The notes: generated by a model not told the origin, from the letters alone. Numbered from the stretch's first letter, positions 23,918 through 32,359 are shown. The stretch: DNA of 34,022 nucleotides from Desulfuromonadaceae bacterium (GCA_028688955.1 JAQTXD010000034.1:1-34022), one strand, 5' to 3'. Program-made: numbers and translations.

Positions 23918-25891
23918 TCAGGCTCCTTGGTTTTGCTGTTTGTTATGTTCTGTCTTCTCCGCAAGTATGGTACAAAAGCGGTTCATTGCGAATATTCTAT
24001 CATTTTCAGGTGCCCGTAACAGTGCTTTGTCAATAAGCATTTTTGCCTCACTGTAGCGCCCCTCACTGATCAATAGTTCTGCCTGATCGGCGATATAATT
24101 CATAAATCCACTTTCAAGAAGTGCTGCGTTATCAGTGCGCTCTGCAATAGCCCGCCATTTGTTCAAAATTGTCCGTCGGTTTCTGAGAAGTATCTCTCCT
24201 GCTGTCTCCGCTTTCTCATAATATTCGATCTCACGTAGTGCCCTGATGGTTCCGCTCCAGTGGTGTTCATATTCTGTTACCGGAACTATGTAGTTTTTCA
24301 GCCCTGCCTGTTTGATCTGGAGTCCAATATCCCACTCCTCAAAGTAACATGGTGTGAAACCATTCTCGAAACGGATGATTTTATCATTGAAGTGTTGGAG
24401 TTTTATGGCAAAGAAGAAACCGGATACCGCATCGACCACCAGTGGTTTATTGAACGTACCTTTGTCAAAATATACGTAATCTCTTGCCAGTGCAAATTCA
24501 AAAAAACTTCCCTGTGGCCCAACACAAGCTGCATTCGGCAGGGAGATGAGTGCCTGCTCAAGAGCATCAATGGCTGCTTTTTCAACATGAAGATCGGCGT
24601 TCAGAATAAATACGGTTGGTGTTGCGGCAATCTCTAACCCTAGATTCCAGGCACGCGCAACCCCGATGTTGTGTTTCATGACGGCGTAACGGGTGATGCG
24701 CGGATGATTTTTGACCTGTTCAGCAATATCCTGACCATTAAAAATAACGATCACATCGCCTTCGATGCATTTCAGGTCGTCAAGCAGAGTGAGAATGTTA
24801 TATTCGCTGGCGGGGGACATATCCAGTACAGGTATAACAAAACTCCGCCGGGCACTGCTTATACAAATGCTTGACGGCACAACCGCATCTTGCGTTTGTA
24901 CTCCTGCCAGTGAGCGTGCCCGCAACTCTTGTGCTGAAAAGGTATCCGGCTTGTTTCCCAGAACGACCGCCAACAGGTCCTCCATACGGTGGGCATATGT
25001 ATGGGCATTGTGAACCAGTAGCCGTCCGCGGGCGGCAATCTGTTCCCGAAGTTCGGTATTATCCAGGTAGAAACGGGCTACGTCGCAAATAGTGTTGTCT
25101 CTATAAACAGCGTAGTCCTCCCCATCCCTGAAAAGTTCGTCCTGACCGCTATTTCTTGCCATGTCGGTAAGAAGCAGCGATCCGGTTGACATGACTTCGA
25201 AAACACGCATGTTCAGGTCATTTTTGACCGCTTCGTTGAATACGATCTGTGACTGCGAGAAAATGTGAGCCATATCGTCCCAGAAACAGCGTTCATAATG
25301 GATCTGAAACTGAGATGCCAGACTGTTAAGAAGCTGCTGACGTCTTGATCCGGGCTGGATACTGCCGACAAAACCGATATTGAAACACTTTTCAGTTTTA
25401 TGGGTAGAATGGATTTCAGGATCACAGGCGACTGGCAGCCAAAAGGTATTTGGATTCACTTTTTTTATCTCGTCAACAAACTGGCGATGAACAAGGAAAA
25501 CGAAGTCGAATTGCTTGGCCAGTTCCCGGTGATGGTCAAGACTTAAATGCGTATCAATCAAGTATCCTATCTTGGGACATGAGAGGGCTTCCAAATTCCG
25601 TGGTTGATGGCCGCCCACTGATTCAACCCACAGGTATAAGTCAGGGTGTTCCGATGGATCCAGTTTTGTCAGAATATCCGCCAGATCATAACTCATGGGA
25701 GTGTCTATGTCATGAGGACGCACTGGCTGGTTAAGATTGTGAAGATCCCACCTGATAATTAACTCTTCAGGTAGCCTGGGACCAATGGTTGTTACCCGAC
25801 AAATTTTTCGAAGTGCACGTTCAAGGTATGCAGCAGTGGTAACGGGATAAGAAACATAAGACAGCCAGATATGGGCTGCGGTACTTTTCAT
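23918..25891 (-). CDS. Dual glycosyltransferase: CgeB/GT4-like domain + GT2 domain + TPR-like tail
   Basis: This protein has 657 residues, started at the second of two close ATGs (25891) because CGGAG is seven bases upstream, whereas it is only one base from the first. Residues about 75-320 form a CgeB-like GT-B module (KIGYLIDTHLSLDHH, IGFVGSIQPGSRRQQLL, FEVMSTGSLLLTD). Residues about 350-560 form a GT2 GT-A module (FVIPVLDMS, VARAWNLGLEIAATPTVFIL with NADLHV as the DXD-like turn, and FEEWDIGLQIKQAG as the catalytic-base region). The last 60 residues look like a TPR pair. Two transferases in one chain could add two successive sugars. Both domains are clear; donors are not. Confidence 0.88.
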   Translation of the reverse strand: MKSTAAHIWLSYVSYPVTTAAYLERALRKICRVTTIGPRLPEELIIRWDLHNLNQPVRPHDIDTPMSYDLADILTKLDPSEHPDLYLWVESVGGHQPRNLEALSCPKIGYLIDTHLSLDHHRELAKQFDFVFLVHRQFVDEIKKVNPNTFWLPVACDPEIHSTHKTEKCFNIGFVGSIQPGSRRQQLLNSLASQFQIHYERCFWDDMAHIFSQSQIVFNEAVKNDLNMRVFEVMSTGSLLLTDMARNSGQDELFRDGEDYAVYRDNTICDVARFYLDNTELREQIAARGRLLVHNAHTYAHRMEDLLAVVLGNKPDTFSAQELRARSLAGVQTQDAVVPSSICISSARRSFVIPVLDMSPASEYNILTLLDDLKCIEGDVIVIFNGQDIAEQVKNHPRITRYAVMKHNIGVARAWNLGLEIAATPTVFILNADLHVEKAAIDALEQALISLPNAACVGPQGSFFEFALARDYVYFDKGTFNKPLVVDAVSGFFFAIKLQHFNDKIIRFENGFTPCYFEEWDIGLQIKQAGLKNYIVPVTEYEHHWSGTIRALREIEYYEKAETAGEILLRNRRTILNKWRAIAERTDNAALLESGFMNYIADQAELLISEGRYSEAKMLIDKALLRAPENDRIFAMNRFCTILAEKTEHNKQQNQGA

Positions 25892-25961
25892 AAACATGCT
25901 CCGAAAGATTTAATAAGGTGCAGGAACGGGCGGTTTACAGATAAGACGCAACATACTTAAA

Positions 25962-27119
25962 TTATTTACGTTGCAATTCAAGGTAGGAATTCCATAATAG
26001 CTCTCGTGCTTTTACGATATCGTCTTCGGACATAAAAGGAGTGGAGACGGTACTCAGGTACTCGTTGGAGCGCCCTTTATACCAACTTGCTTCACGAAAA
26101 TTTATTTCGTAATTGCCAGGGTTTTTATAGATGTCAGTTCCTTTGTACACGGTCAGAATTGTAACGTCCAAAGTATCAGGTTCGGTTTCGACCAGGAATT
26201 GGCGGGAGAGCTCAACTGTTTCCCAAGACTCACCTGGAAGTCCAACCATCATAAGTGCCTTAACCCGAATTCCACTTTTCTTGGCCCATTTTATTGCATT
26301 TTTGAGCTGGTCAACTGTTTCCTGCTTGTTGATCGTATTGAGCAGTTGCTGACTGCCACTTTCAACTCCTATTAGTACCTCGTAACAGCCGGCCTGAGCC
26401 ATACGATCAAATAATTCTTCATCTGTTTGATCAGCGCGGACAAAACAACGGAAGATAAAATCAATTTTTTCAAGTCCGCTACAAATGGCTTCAATACGTT
26501 TCCGGTTGATGGCGATTGTGTCGTCGTAAAACATAGCTGCATTATATCCAAGTGACTTGATCTCCCGGACTTCGTCCAGCACATTCTGAGCTGAACGAAG
26601 GAAGATACCCTTATCCATTACGGCTTTGCAGCAGAATGAGCACTTGCCGTTACAGCCACGTGAGCTGATCATGGTTGTTGCTTTTCTGCCACCGATTTCA
26701 TAATGGTAGCGATCAGCAATGCTGCGATCCGGAAAAGGAAGTGAATCAAGATCCCGAACCCGTTTAGCATGGATGATTCCTGTCGGGCGCGTTTTCACAA
26801 TCTCCTCAATAATTCCTTCTCCCTCTCCTGTTACAATCAGGCTGAAATCATCTGCCATGCCAGTGGGGTCTATAGATGCATGAGGACCACCAACAACAGT
26901 ATAGGCATCTCGGCGCAGTTTTAAAATTTCTGTTGCCTGCGGAGTCGTGCCAGTCACGAATATATCGCCATCAGGAACTTCATCTCCTAAGCCCATATCA
27001 ACAATTCTCGCATCAATTCCTTTTGATTTGAGGGTGCTGGCCAGGTACATGATTCCCAGCGGCGGCATGACACCTTCATCTTCTAAGAACGGACTGCGTG
27101 GATTGACAAATGTTATCAT
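25962..27119 (-). CDS. B12-binding-domain radical SAM protein
   Basis: This compact 385-residue protein has a cobalamin-binding-like domain over about 1-115 (FVNPRSPFLEDEG, MPPLGIMYLASTL, VGGPHASIDP at 76-85, VTGEGEG at 96-102). The radical SAM core follows with CNGKCSFC (Cys156, Cys160, Cys163) and IGVESGSQQLLNTI. The first domain is shorter than in the other B12-type members here. It is placed between a FkbM methyltransferase and the dual glycosyltransferase, a setting compatible with C-methylation or other radical modification of a sugar. Start ATG at 27119 has AAGGAG four to five bases upstream; the gap to the FkbM gene is 18 bases. Confidence 0.9.
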   Translation of the reverse strand: MITFVNPRSPFLEDEGVMPPLGIMYLASTLKSKGIDARIVDMGLGDEVPDGDIFVTGTTPQATEILKLRRDAYTVVGGPHASIDPTGMADDFSLIVTGEGEGIIEEIVKTRPTGIIHAKRVRDLDSLPFPDRSIADRYHYEIGGRKATTMISSRGCNGKCSFCCKAVMDKGIFLRSAQNVLDEVREIKSLGYNAAMFYDDTIAINRKRIEAICSGLEKIDFIFRCFVRADQTDEELFDRMAQAGCYEVLIGVESGSQQLLNTINKQETVDQLKNAIKWAKKSGIRVKALMMVGLPGESWETVELSRQFLVETEPDTLDVTILTVYKGTDIYKNPGNYEINFREASWYKGRSNEYLSTVSTPFMSEDDIVKARELLWNSYLELQRK

Positions 27120-27137
27120 GACTCTCCTTAAGACATT

Positions 27138-28058
27138 TCAGTTAAATATGTGGTAACACACAGAGAAGCCCGATAGTGCTTCTGGACGGGCAAAAACCGC
27201 ATTATAATTGTAGTGTTTCAAGTCCGGCTCTGCATAGTCACTAAGTGGAATCATTTGCAGAACAAGAGTACCATTTGCAAGGCATGAGGCTATATATGTG
27301 GAGTATCCAAGTTCTGCCATCAATCTCCTGAGGTACCTTTCTGATGCTCCTGCCTTGCGAAGTCCATTTCTGTTGATCTCTGCAAGAATAAATGGAGGCG
27401 AAAATCTTTTTATTGCTGAGATTGCACCTTGAATAACTTGGAATTCCCATCCTTCTGTATCAATCTTAATAATTTTAATATCAGTTATTTTTTCGACTTC
27501 AATAAGTGAGTCCAGGGTATGCATCTGGACCTTAGATTTACATACCTCATCGGAACCAATAATCTGTTGAGTCTCTGGAGATATACCACTAAATGAGTGG
27601 CCACCATCATTTAATGGATCAATAAAAAGGTCGGCTTCAATAGTACAATTACCTGCTGCAACATTTAATGCTCGTATGTTAGAGCTGTTATTCAGGACGA
27701 TATTTCTTGTTAAATACGCAAAATTTTCATTTTCTGGCTCAAGAGCAATTACTCTCCCTAACTCTGTAACCAGAGAAGAAGCCAGAAAGGAAAAATATCC
27801 AAAATTTGCTCCAATATCTATGACTGTATCACCAGGTCGAAGAACCTTCATCATGATACTGGTGTAATCCGGTTCGTAGCACAGACTTCTTGTTGCTGCT
27901 TCATAAACAGTTGCCTGCATATATTTTTTTCTGTCCAAACGAAGCTTCATGTTTGATAAAACGGAATCAATTTGTAAAGAAATTCTGCAGGTAACATCGT
28001 CGTTACTCGAAGAGGCAAGTAAATCAAGGCTCACTTTCAATGTATTTACATCATGCAT
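27138..28058 (-). CDS. FkbM-family methyltransferase
   Basis: This protein has 306 residues from ATG 28058, which has GGAG nine bases upstream; a TTG 48 bases earlier has no ribosome site. The SAM-binding motif is VIDIGANFGYFSFLAS (about residues 79-94). The FkbM signature IIKIDTEGWEFQVIQGA follows, then FILAEINR. FkbM enzymes O-methylate sugars or polyketides. The gene is visibly AT-richer than most of the window, which hints at separate acquisition. It lies 77 bases after the preceding methyltransferase; I see no clear promoter in that gap. Confidence 0.9.
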   Translation of the reverse strand: MHDVNTLKVSLDLLASSSNDDVTCRISLQIDSVLSNMKLRLDRKKYMQATVYEAATRSLCYEPDYTSIMMKVLRPGDTVIDIGANFGYFSFLASSLVTELGRVIALEPENENFAYLTRNIVLNNSSNIRALNVAAGNCTIEADLFIDPLNDGGHSFSGISPETQQIIGSDEVCKSKVQMHTLDSLIEVEKITDIKIIKIDTEGWEFQVIQGAISAIKRFSPPFILAEINRNGLRKAGASERYLRRLMAELGYSTYIASCLANGTLVLQMIPLSDYAEPDLKHYNYNAVFARPEALSGFSVCYHIFN

Positions 28059-28135
28059 ATTCTGGGGCTCCGGCAAGTTACTGAAATTAGTGGGATAAAT
28101 AATCAATTAGTGATTGTAGCCCATTAAAGTTGTTT

Positions 28136-28762
28136 TTATTTGTTTTTTGTACAAATAAATCCCCAGTATTCGTCAGGCCCCATTGGAGTCAGGAAAGAAT
28201 AACTCCCCTCGTCACGCAGTGTAAAACCACAGCGTCTGAGAAGTGAAATCCAGGCACCATGACCCAGGACACTATAATGATTTGGATTTGTTTCGTGGTG
28301 ACATGATGTTTCAGGGGCAGGAACCTCCAGATAGAGAGTTCCTCCCGGCACCATTACTCTGGCAAATTCAGACAAGGTAAAGAAAGGGAATATACTGTGC
28401 TCTATTACGTGTCTTGCCCAGAGCAGGTTAAAGGAAGCGTCTGGAAATTCAAGAAACGATTGATCCATCTTGTACGCATTATGTCCCTTTTCCTGGCAGA
28501 TGCGTACATCCTCATTATTCAGGGTAATACCTACTGTAGATACGTAACCTTTATCGCGAAACAGATCCAGGGCCGGTCCTTGGCCACAGCCAATATCAAG
28601 TATGTGTGAGTTTGTATTTATACAGCCCATCGAGATCAGATTGTCTATAGCTATGCCAGTGATCTCTGAATGCATAAATGTCGGGGTTTCCGGATAGGTC
28701 TCACTTTCAATCTTATCGATAAATGAAACAAGGCGACCAAGCTGATCAGCTGATATCTCCAT
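28136..28762 (-). CDS. Class I SAM-dependent methyltransferase (small)
   Basis: This 208-residue protein has ILDIGCGQGPALDLF (about residues 54-68), VGITLNNEDV as the acidic-strand region, and the ARHVIEHSIFPFFTLSEFARVMVPGG block typical of Methyltransf_11/UbiE-like enzymes. The C-terminus carries histidine-rich CHHETNPNHYSVLGH, reminiscent of sugar-modifying methyltransferases. An AGGAGG lies 12 bases before ATG 28762, a long spacing that suggests modest translation. It follows the GT4 gene by 57 bases. Acceptor unknown. Confidence 0.86.
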   Translation of the reverse strand: MEISADQLGRLVSFIDKIESETYPETPTFMHSEITGIAIDNLISMGCINTNSHILDIGCGQGPALDLFRDKGYVSTVGITLNNEDVRICQEKGHNAYKMDQSFLEFPDASFNLLWARHVIEHSIFPFFTLSEFARVMVPGGTLYLEVPAPETSCHHETNPNHYSVLGHGAWISLLRRCGFTLRDEGSYSFLTPMGPDEYWGFICTKNK

Positions 28763-28819
28763 ATATTAGTACTGCCTCCTTGTATGATGGTACCGAATCA
28801 GCTTCGACGTCACACCGCT

Positions 28820-29860
28820 TTAGAGAGCAGCCGCGGCAAGTTTTACCGCGATAGCATGAAACTCATTTGCAGCATTGTTCCAGGAGAAGTGCCTCATGTC
28901 ATCTGCGGCAACGTGTCCCTTTTGAGTGCAGATGTCTTTTCTTTGGTAGGCATATTCAAGCTGATCGATGATCTCATCCACAGAAGTTTCGTGCCAGATT
29001 GCAGAGGGCCCGCCAGCAGAATCTTTGACCAGAATCGGTGAATAGGTCGGCAAGGGGAATGCATTCTGTGCTGTTATCACGTCGGCGTGCCCCGTGGCAG
29101 CACTGGCAATAACGGTGCGGCCACATGCCATGTACTCGCTCATGACCATGTTGTTGCCCCCTTCACAGCGGTTTGGAAACAGACCGATATCAGTTTGTTG
29201 GTAAATTTGTCTGATAATTGAATTGTCAATCAGCGGAGCGAGATAAACCCGTTCCGGGGGGATGCCATTGTCGTAAAGGGTGCGGTGCAGGATGGTCAGA
29301 CAGTCGTCATCTGAAGGGCGAAAGGTAATGTGTGGTGATTGCGCCATTGTAGCAAGCGAGAAGGGCCACTGATTGACCCAGGAACAAGCTAAGAAGGCAT
29401 CCTGATGGCGTTTCATAAACACCCGCATGGCGGCAATGACTAAATCCTGGCCTTTGCGGTACTCAAACTTTCCACCTGAAAAAACAATAAAACGTCCGTC
29501 GTTTGCACGAGGTGGTACGGGATAAAAGTTGGTTGGGTCAATACCCTGGAGAATTGTTGAAGTATTGCGAACACCGCCAATCCGTAGTTGATATTCGCAC
29601 CACGATGATCCGGCCACAATGAAATCCCACTCTTGAGCAGCACGGCGAGTATGGCGCAACGCTTCAATATCGTTCTCAAAAAAACAGTAGCCGATGTTAA
29701 TGTGATTCCAATCCGCTGGGTTCATAGGGCGGAAGTCATGGCCGCTGATGCAGTGGAGAGTAACACCATCAACTGGTGGAAGTTTGGCAATCTCCTGTGT
29801 CAGGTACTCGCCGGCAATTCCCCACCCATGTGCCCTGCCACTGGGCATCGAAACCTTCAT
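28820..29860 (-). CDS. Glycosyltransferase, GT4 (group 1) family
   Basis: This 346-residue GT-B enzyme has SSWCEYQLRIGGVRNTSTIL and QGIDPTNFYP at the domain junction (about residues 85-115), FSGGKFEYRKGQDLVIAA as the donor-domain opening and RCEGGNNMVMSEYMACGRTVIAS as the nucleotide-sugar site. The glutamates there are spaced one residue wider than the usual EX7E. Activity would be transfer of a sugar from a nucleotide donor onto a glycan or protein. The ATG at 29860 overlaps the stop of the TPR gene (ATGA), so TPR protein and transferase are probably made together. This coupling also occurs in TPR/GT partnerships for protein O-glycosylation, though that is inference. Confidence 0.88.
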   Translation of the reverse strand: MKVSMPSGRAHGWGIAGEYLTQEIAKLPPVDGVTLHCISGHDFRPMNPADWNHINIGYCFFENDIEALRHTRRAAQEWDFIVAGSSWCEYQLRIGGVRNTSTILQGIDPTNFYPVPPRANDGRFIVFSGGKFEYRKGQDLVIAAMRVFMKRHQDAFLACSWVNQWPFSLATMAQSPHITFRPSDDDCLTILHRTLYDNGIPPERVYLAPLIDNSIIRQIYQQTDIGLFPNRCEGGNNMVMSEYMACGRTVIASAATGHADVITAQNAFPLPTYSPILVKDSAGGPSAIWHETSVDEIIDQLEYAYQRKDICTQKGHVAADDMRHFSWNNAANEFHAIAVKLAAAAL

Positions 29861-30960
29861 TTATTTTCCTTAGTCAATGCGACCTCTTCCATGAGTTGTA
29901 ATAATTTGAGTGCATCCTTATCCCAGGGTTGAAAGCCAAGAACCCGTTCAAGGAAAAATCGCGTATCATCCGGTTTGCCTAATTCCATGCAAACGTGAGC
30001 AATCGCTTTGAGAATTTCGATATCACGTGGAGCCTTTGCCAAGAGGCGGACATAGATCTCTAGTGCTTTTTCACATTCATCAAACTCGATAAACAGCAGA
30101 TCTGCCAGGTTTTTCTGAAAAATTTTGTTCGCAGGCTGGAGCCGAACCGCTTCCTCGTGATGCACCCGGGATTTTCGAGGATTGCCGCTTTTCTGAAGCA
30201 AGACTCCCAGATCGTTGTGGGCAACAGCATTTTGGGTGTCCTTGGTCACAAGCTGCTCCAACAATTGAATCGCGTCACTGATTTTATCTGCATTCGCAAA
30301 AGTAATTGCTTCACGGTACAGCTCATCTGACGATTTTGCTGGTTCAGGTTGTACTGTGCGAAAAAGGTTCTGAAACGACTCTGCTGCAGGTGCGCTAACT
30401 GGAATTTCTGGGGGGCGAACGGCCGGAGTTGCCATCTGCGGAATGCTTCGTTGAATTTCGGGGGAGGCAAGAGGTACAGGCAGTTGCTGCAAGCCTGATT
30501 GTGCCTCATGATTATTGGCATCGAGTTGCAGGGTGCGCGTAAAAAACTGGCGTGCCTGTTCCTTGCGACCAATCTGCAGACTAATCGTGCCAAGAGCATT
30601 CAGTGCTTCTATATCAAAGGGATTATCCTTAAGAATGTCCAGATAAGTATTGATGGCGTCACCTGTCCAATCCAGCTCTACATAATAAAAATCCGCAAGG
30701 TTTTTCCGATACGTAACATTTGCCGGATCAAGCTTATGGGCTTTTTCGTAGTGGGCTAATGCCTTGAGTGAATTACCGGTTTGATAGTACATGACCGCCA
30801 GGTCGTTATGAGCCGGGGCAAAGTCTGGATAAATCTTAATAAAATCGTTGATGTGGCGTACGCCCTCATCCGCTTCAACTTCACGGACATCGGCAAGAAT
30901 TCGTTCGTATGTGGCGGTTCCCTCTATAAGAATCATATTCTGATTAGCTGATAATTTCAT
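29857..30960 (-). CDS. Tetratricopeptide-repeat protein
   Basis: This 367-residue protein has two TPR blocks separated by a proline-rich linker: about residues 45-155 (APAHNDLAVMYYQTGNSLKA, PANVTYRKNLADFYYVEL, IEALNALGTISLQIGRKEQA), then a PVPLASPEIQ...PVSAPAA linker (about 160-195), then about 210-350 (AVAHNDLGVLLQKSGNPRKS, IEILKAIAHVCMELGKPDDT). The two blocks resemble each other, suggesting internal duplication. There is no signal peptide or membrane segment. It probably acts as a scaffold or substrate-recognition subunit for the GT4 enzyme it overlaps. Start ATG at 30960 has GAGG five to six bases upstream. A possible sigma-70 promoter precedes it. Confidence 0.88.
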   Translation of the reverse strand: MKLSANQNMILIEGTATYERILADVREVEADEGVRHINDFIKIYPDFAPAHNDLAVMYYQTGNSLKALAHYEKAHKLDPANVTYRKNLADFYYVELDWTGDAINTYLDILKDNPFDIEALNALGTISLQIGRKEQARQFFTRTLQLDANNHEAQSGLQQLPVPLASPEIQRSIPQMATPAVRPPEIPVSAPAAESFQNLFRTVQPEPAKSSDELYREAITFANADKISDAIQLLEQLVTKDTQNAVAHNDLGVLLQKSGNPRKSRVHHEEAVRLQPANKIFQKNLADLLFIEFDECEKALEIYVRLLAKAPRDIEILKAIAHVCMELGKPDDTRFFLERVLGFQPWDKDALKLLQLMEEVALTKENK

Positions 30961-31000
30961 GTTCCCTCACAATTACGTTAGTTCGTGTAGAAGAATGTTT

Positions 31001-31029
31001 TGTATAGTGAATAACCTGCGGAATTTCAA
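31001..31029 (-). promoter_or_regulatory. Possible sigma-70 promoter ahead of the TPR/glycosyltransferase genes
   Basis: On the minus strand TTGAAA (31029-31024, five of six to the -35 consensus) is followed after exactly 17 bases by TATACA (31006-31001, four of six to TATAAT). It lies in the 77-base gap just past the upstream TPR gene and about 40 bases before the next start codon. It could give basal expression of the long downstream gene run. Support is only pattern match and location. Confidence 0.4.
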
Positions 31030-31037
31030 CCGAAAAA

Positions 31038-32213
31038 CTAGAATGGGGTCGTTGATGCACCGTCTATCTCGTTACTTGCCGGATCCATCTGTCTGCCGGC
31101 TGCATCAACCCCGGTAAACTTGAATACCAGATGTGACGGGTCAATGGTAGCGTTTCCCGCCGCATTCTGTTTGACGGTAAAGGTCACGCTTGCCTGGTGG
31201 GTATCAGGGTTGTAACTGATAAACGTCGGATTCTTGGGGATGGAAGCCTCGCGACCGCCGGTCTGTCCAATGTAGAATCCTCCCTCTGTGCTATTGGCTT
31301 TGGATATTTCCCAGTTCGCAGGGTTCATGATTGATACCGTGTCCATAGCGTTATTGAATTGGATGGCAACCGTCATCTTTGAGCTGGAGTCGGGAGTCAG
31401 CAGTGATGGGTCAAGCATCCAGAGTGGTGTCGCCGGCCCGAGAAGCTGGTTGAAGTTTTTGCTCTTATCCTGGTCCATATAGCTTATCTGGGGTTTATCC
31501 AGAAGGAACTTGAGTTCCACCGCCTGGGAATCACCAGCTGTCTGCAGGATCGAGAGCTGTTTCCGGGCATCTTCAGCCCTGCCAAGCCCGTTATAGGCAA
31601 CCCCCAGCTCGTAGTTGGCAGAGGGGAAGTTTTTCTTCAACGTGAGCGACTTTTCAAGGCTTTTGGCAGCATCTTCAAACTTGCCTTGTTTGTTGTACAG
31701 CGCACCGAGGGCGTAATACACGTTGCCATCTTTCGGGGAAATTTTCTGAACCTTTTTGAACTGTGTTTCTGCCTCAACAAGACGGTCAGTGTTTACGTAC
31801 TGGAGACCGAGCGTGTAGTCAGGCAAAGGGTTGGTTGGATCCAGGCGTGCGGCAGTCTTGTACTCTTTCTCGGAAGCAGCGTACTGTTTGTCCTGAAAGT
31901 AGGCGTTCGCCAGATTGACATGAGCGTCAACAGACGTCGGCTGGGACTGTACCATCGTCTTGAATGCCTTGATCGCTTCAAAAGTGTTCCCTTTGGCAAG
32001 GTTCAGTTTACCGATATACGATTGTGCCGTGGTGTTCTGGGAGTCAAATGCAAGCGCCTTTTTGAATTCCTTGAGGGCTTCATCGTTTTTGTTGTTCTGG
32101 AGGTAGGTTGCGGCACGCATAATGGAGTATTGAGCCAATTGTGCACGCTGAGCACTCGTATCCTGCCCAAGTACTTCCAGCGGGTCGTTGCCGGAGCTGA
32201 ATAAATCCGCCAT
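31038..32213 (-). CDS. TPR protein with C-terminal Ig-like (SbsA-type) domain
   Basis: This protein has 391 residues from ATG 32213, which has AAGGAG seven bases upstream; an in-frame start 30 bases earlier would fall within the promoter element. Residues about 15-235 are six or more TPR units (ALKEFKKALAFDSQNTTAQS, AHVNLANAYFQDKQYAASEK, VYYALGALYNKQGKFEDAAK). From about 240 the protein turns beta-rich, with MTVAIQFNNAMDTVSIMNPA and an ending ASNEIDGASTTPF, resembling the Ig-like domain of surface-layer proteins. No signal peptide is visible, so if it is external it needs a dedicated route. A sigma-28-type promoter directly upstream suggests co-expression with flagellar genes. Confidence 0.86.
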   Translation of the reverse strand: MADLFSSGNDPLEVLGQDTSAQRAQLAQYSIMRAATYLQNNKNDEALKEFKKALAFDSQNTTAQSYIGKLNLAKGNTFEAIKAFKTMVQSQPTSVDAHVNLANAYFQDKQYAASEKEYKTAARLDPTNPLPDYTLGLQYVNTDRLVEAETQFKKVQKISPKDGNVYYALGALYNKQGKFEDAAKSLEKSLTLKKNFPSANYELGVAYNGLGRAEDARKQLSILQTAGDSQAVELKFLLDKPQISYMDQDKSKNFNQLLGPATPLWMLDPSLLTPDSSSKMTVAIQFNNAMDTVSIMNPANWEISKANSTEGGFYIGQTGGREASIPKNPTFISYNPDTHQASVTFTVKQNAAGNATIDPSHLVFKFTGVDAAGRQMDPASNEIDGASTTPF

Positions 32214-32243
32214 GAGACTTCTCCTTGAATATATATACCCCAC

Positions 32244-32270
32244 ATATCGGCATTTTTCCGAGCTTGTTTA
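32244..32270 (-). promoter_or_regulatory. Sigma-28 (FliA) flagellar-type promoter
   Basis: Reading the minus strand, TAAA (32270-32267) is followed after exactly 15 bases by GCCGATAT (32251-32244). The sigma-28 consensus is TAAA-N15-GCCGATAA, so 11 of 12 defined positions match with ideal spacing. It sits in the 146-base gap between the adenylating enzyme and the TPR gene, with the ribosome site (AAGGAG) and ATG 30 bases past it. It most likely drives the TPR gene and perhaps the genes after it, linking the locus to late flagellar gene control. Confidence 0.72.
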
Positions 32271-32359
32271 ATTGCAACCGGTAACATGATAATTTACACG
32301 GCGGAATACTGTCACTTAAAACGCTAAAAGAGTTCGAAGTATCAGCCTGCTGTTCGGAA

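Noticed and set aside
28059..28135. Possible promoter in the gap before the FkbM gene
   Set aside because: It is AT-rich but has no pair of -35/-10 boxes at a sensible spacing.
31686..32204. Plus-strand frame of 172 codons opposite the TPR/Ig-like gene
   Set aside because: The translation is rich in Val, Phe and Cys in the manner of reversed TPR codons, and it has no ribosome site that fits the operon. Shadow of the real gene.
32271..32359. Terminator after the adenylating enzyme gene
   Set aside because: Short palindromes (GTTCCGAAC, ACCGGT) exist but none forms a stable stem followed by a T run.
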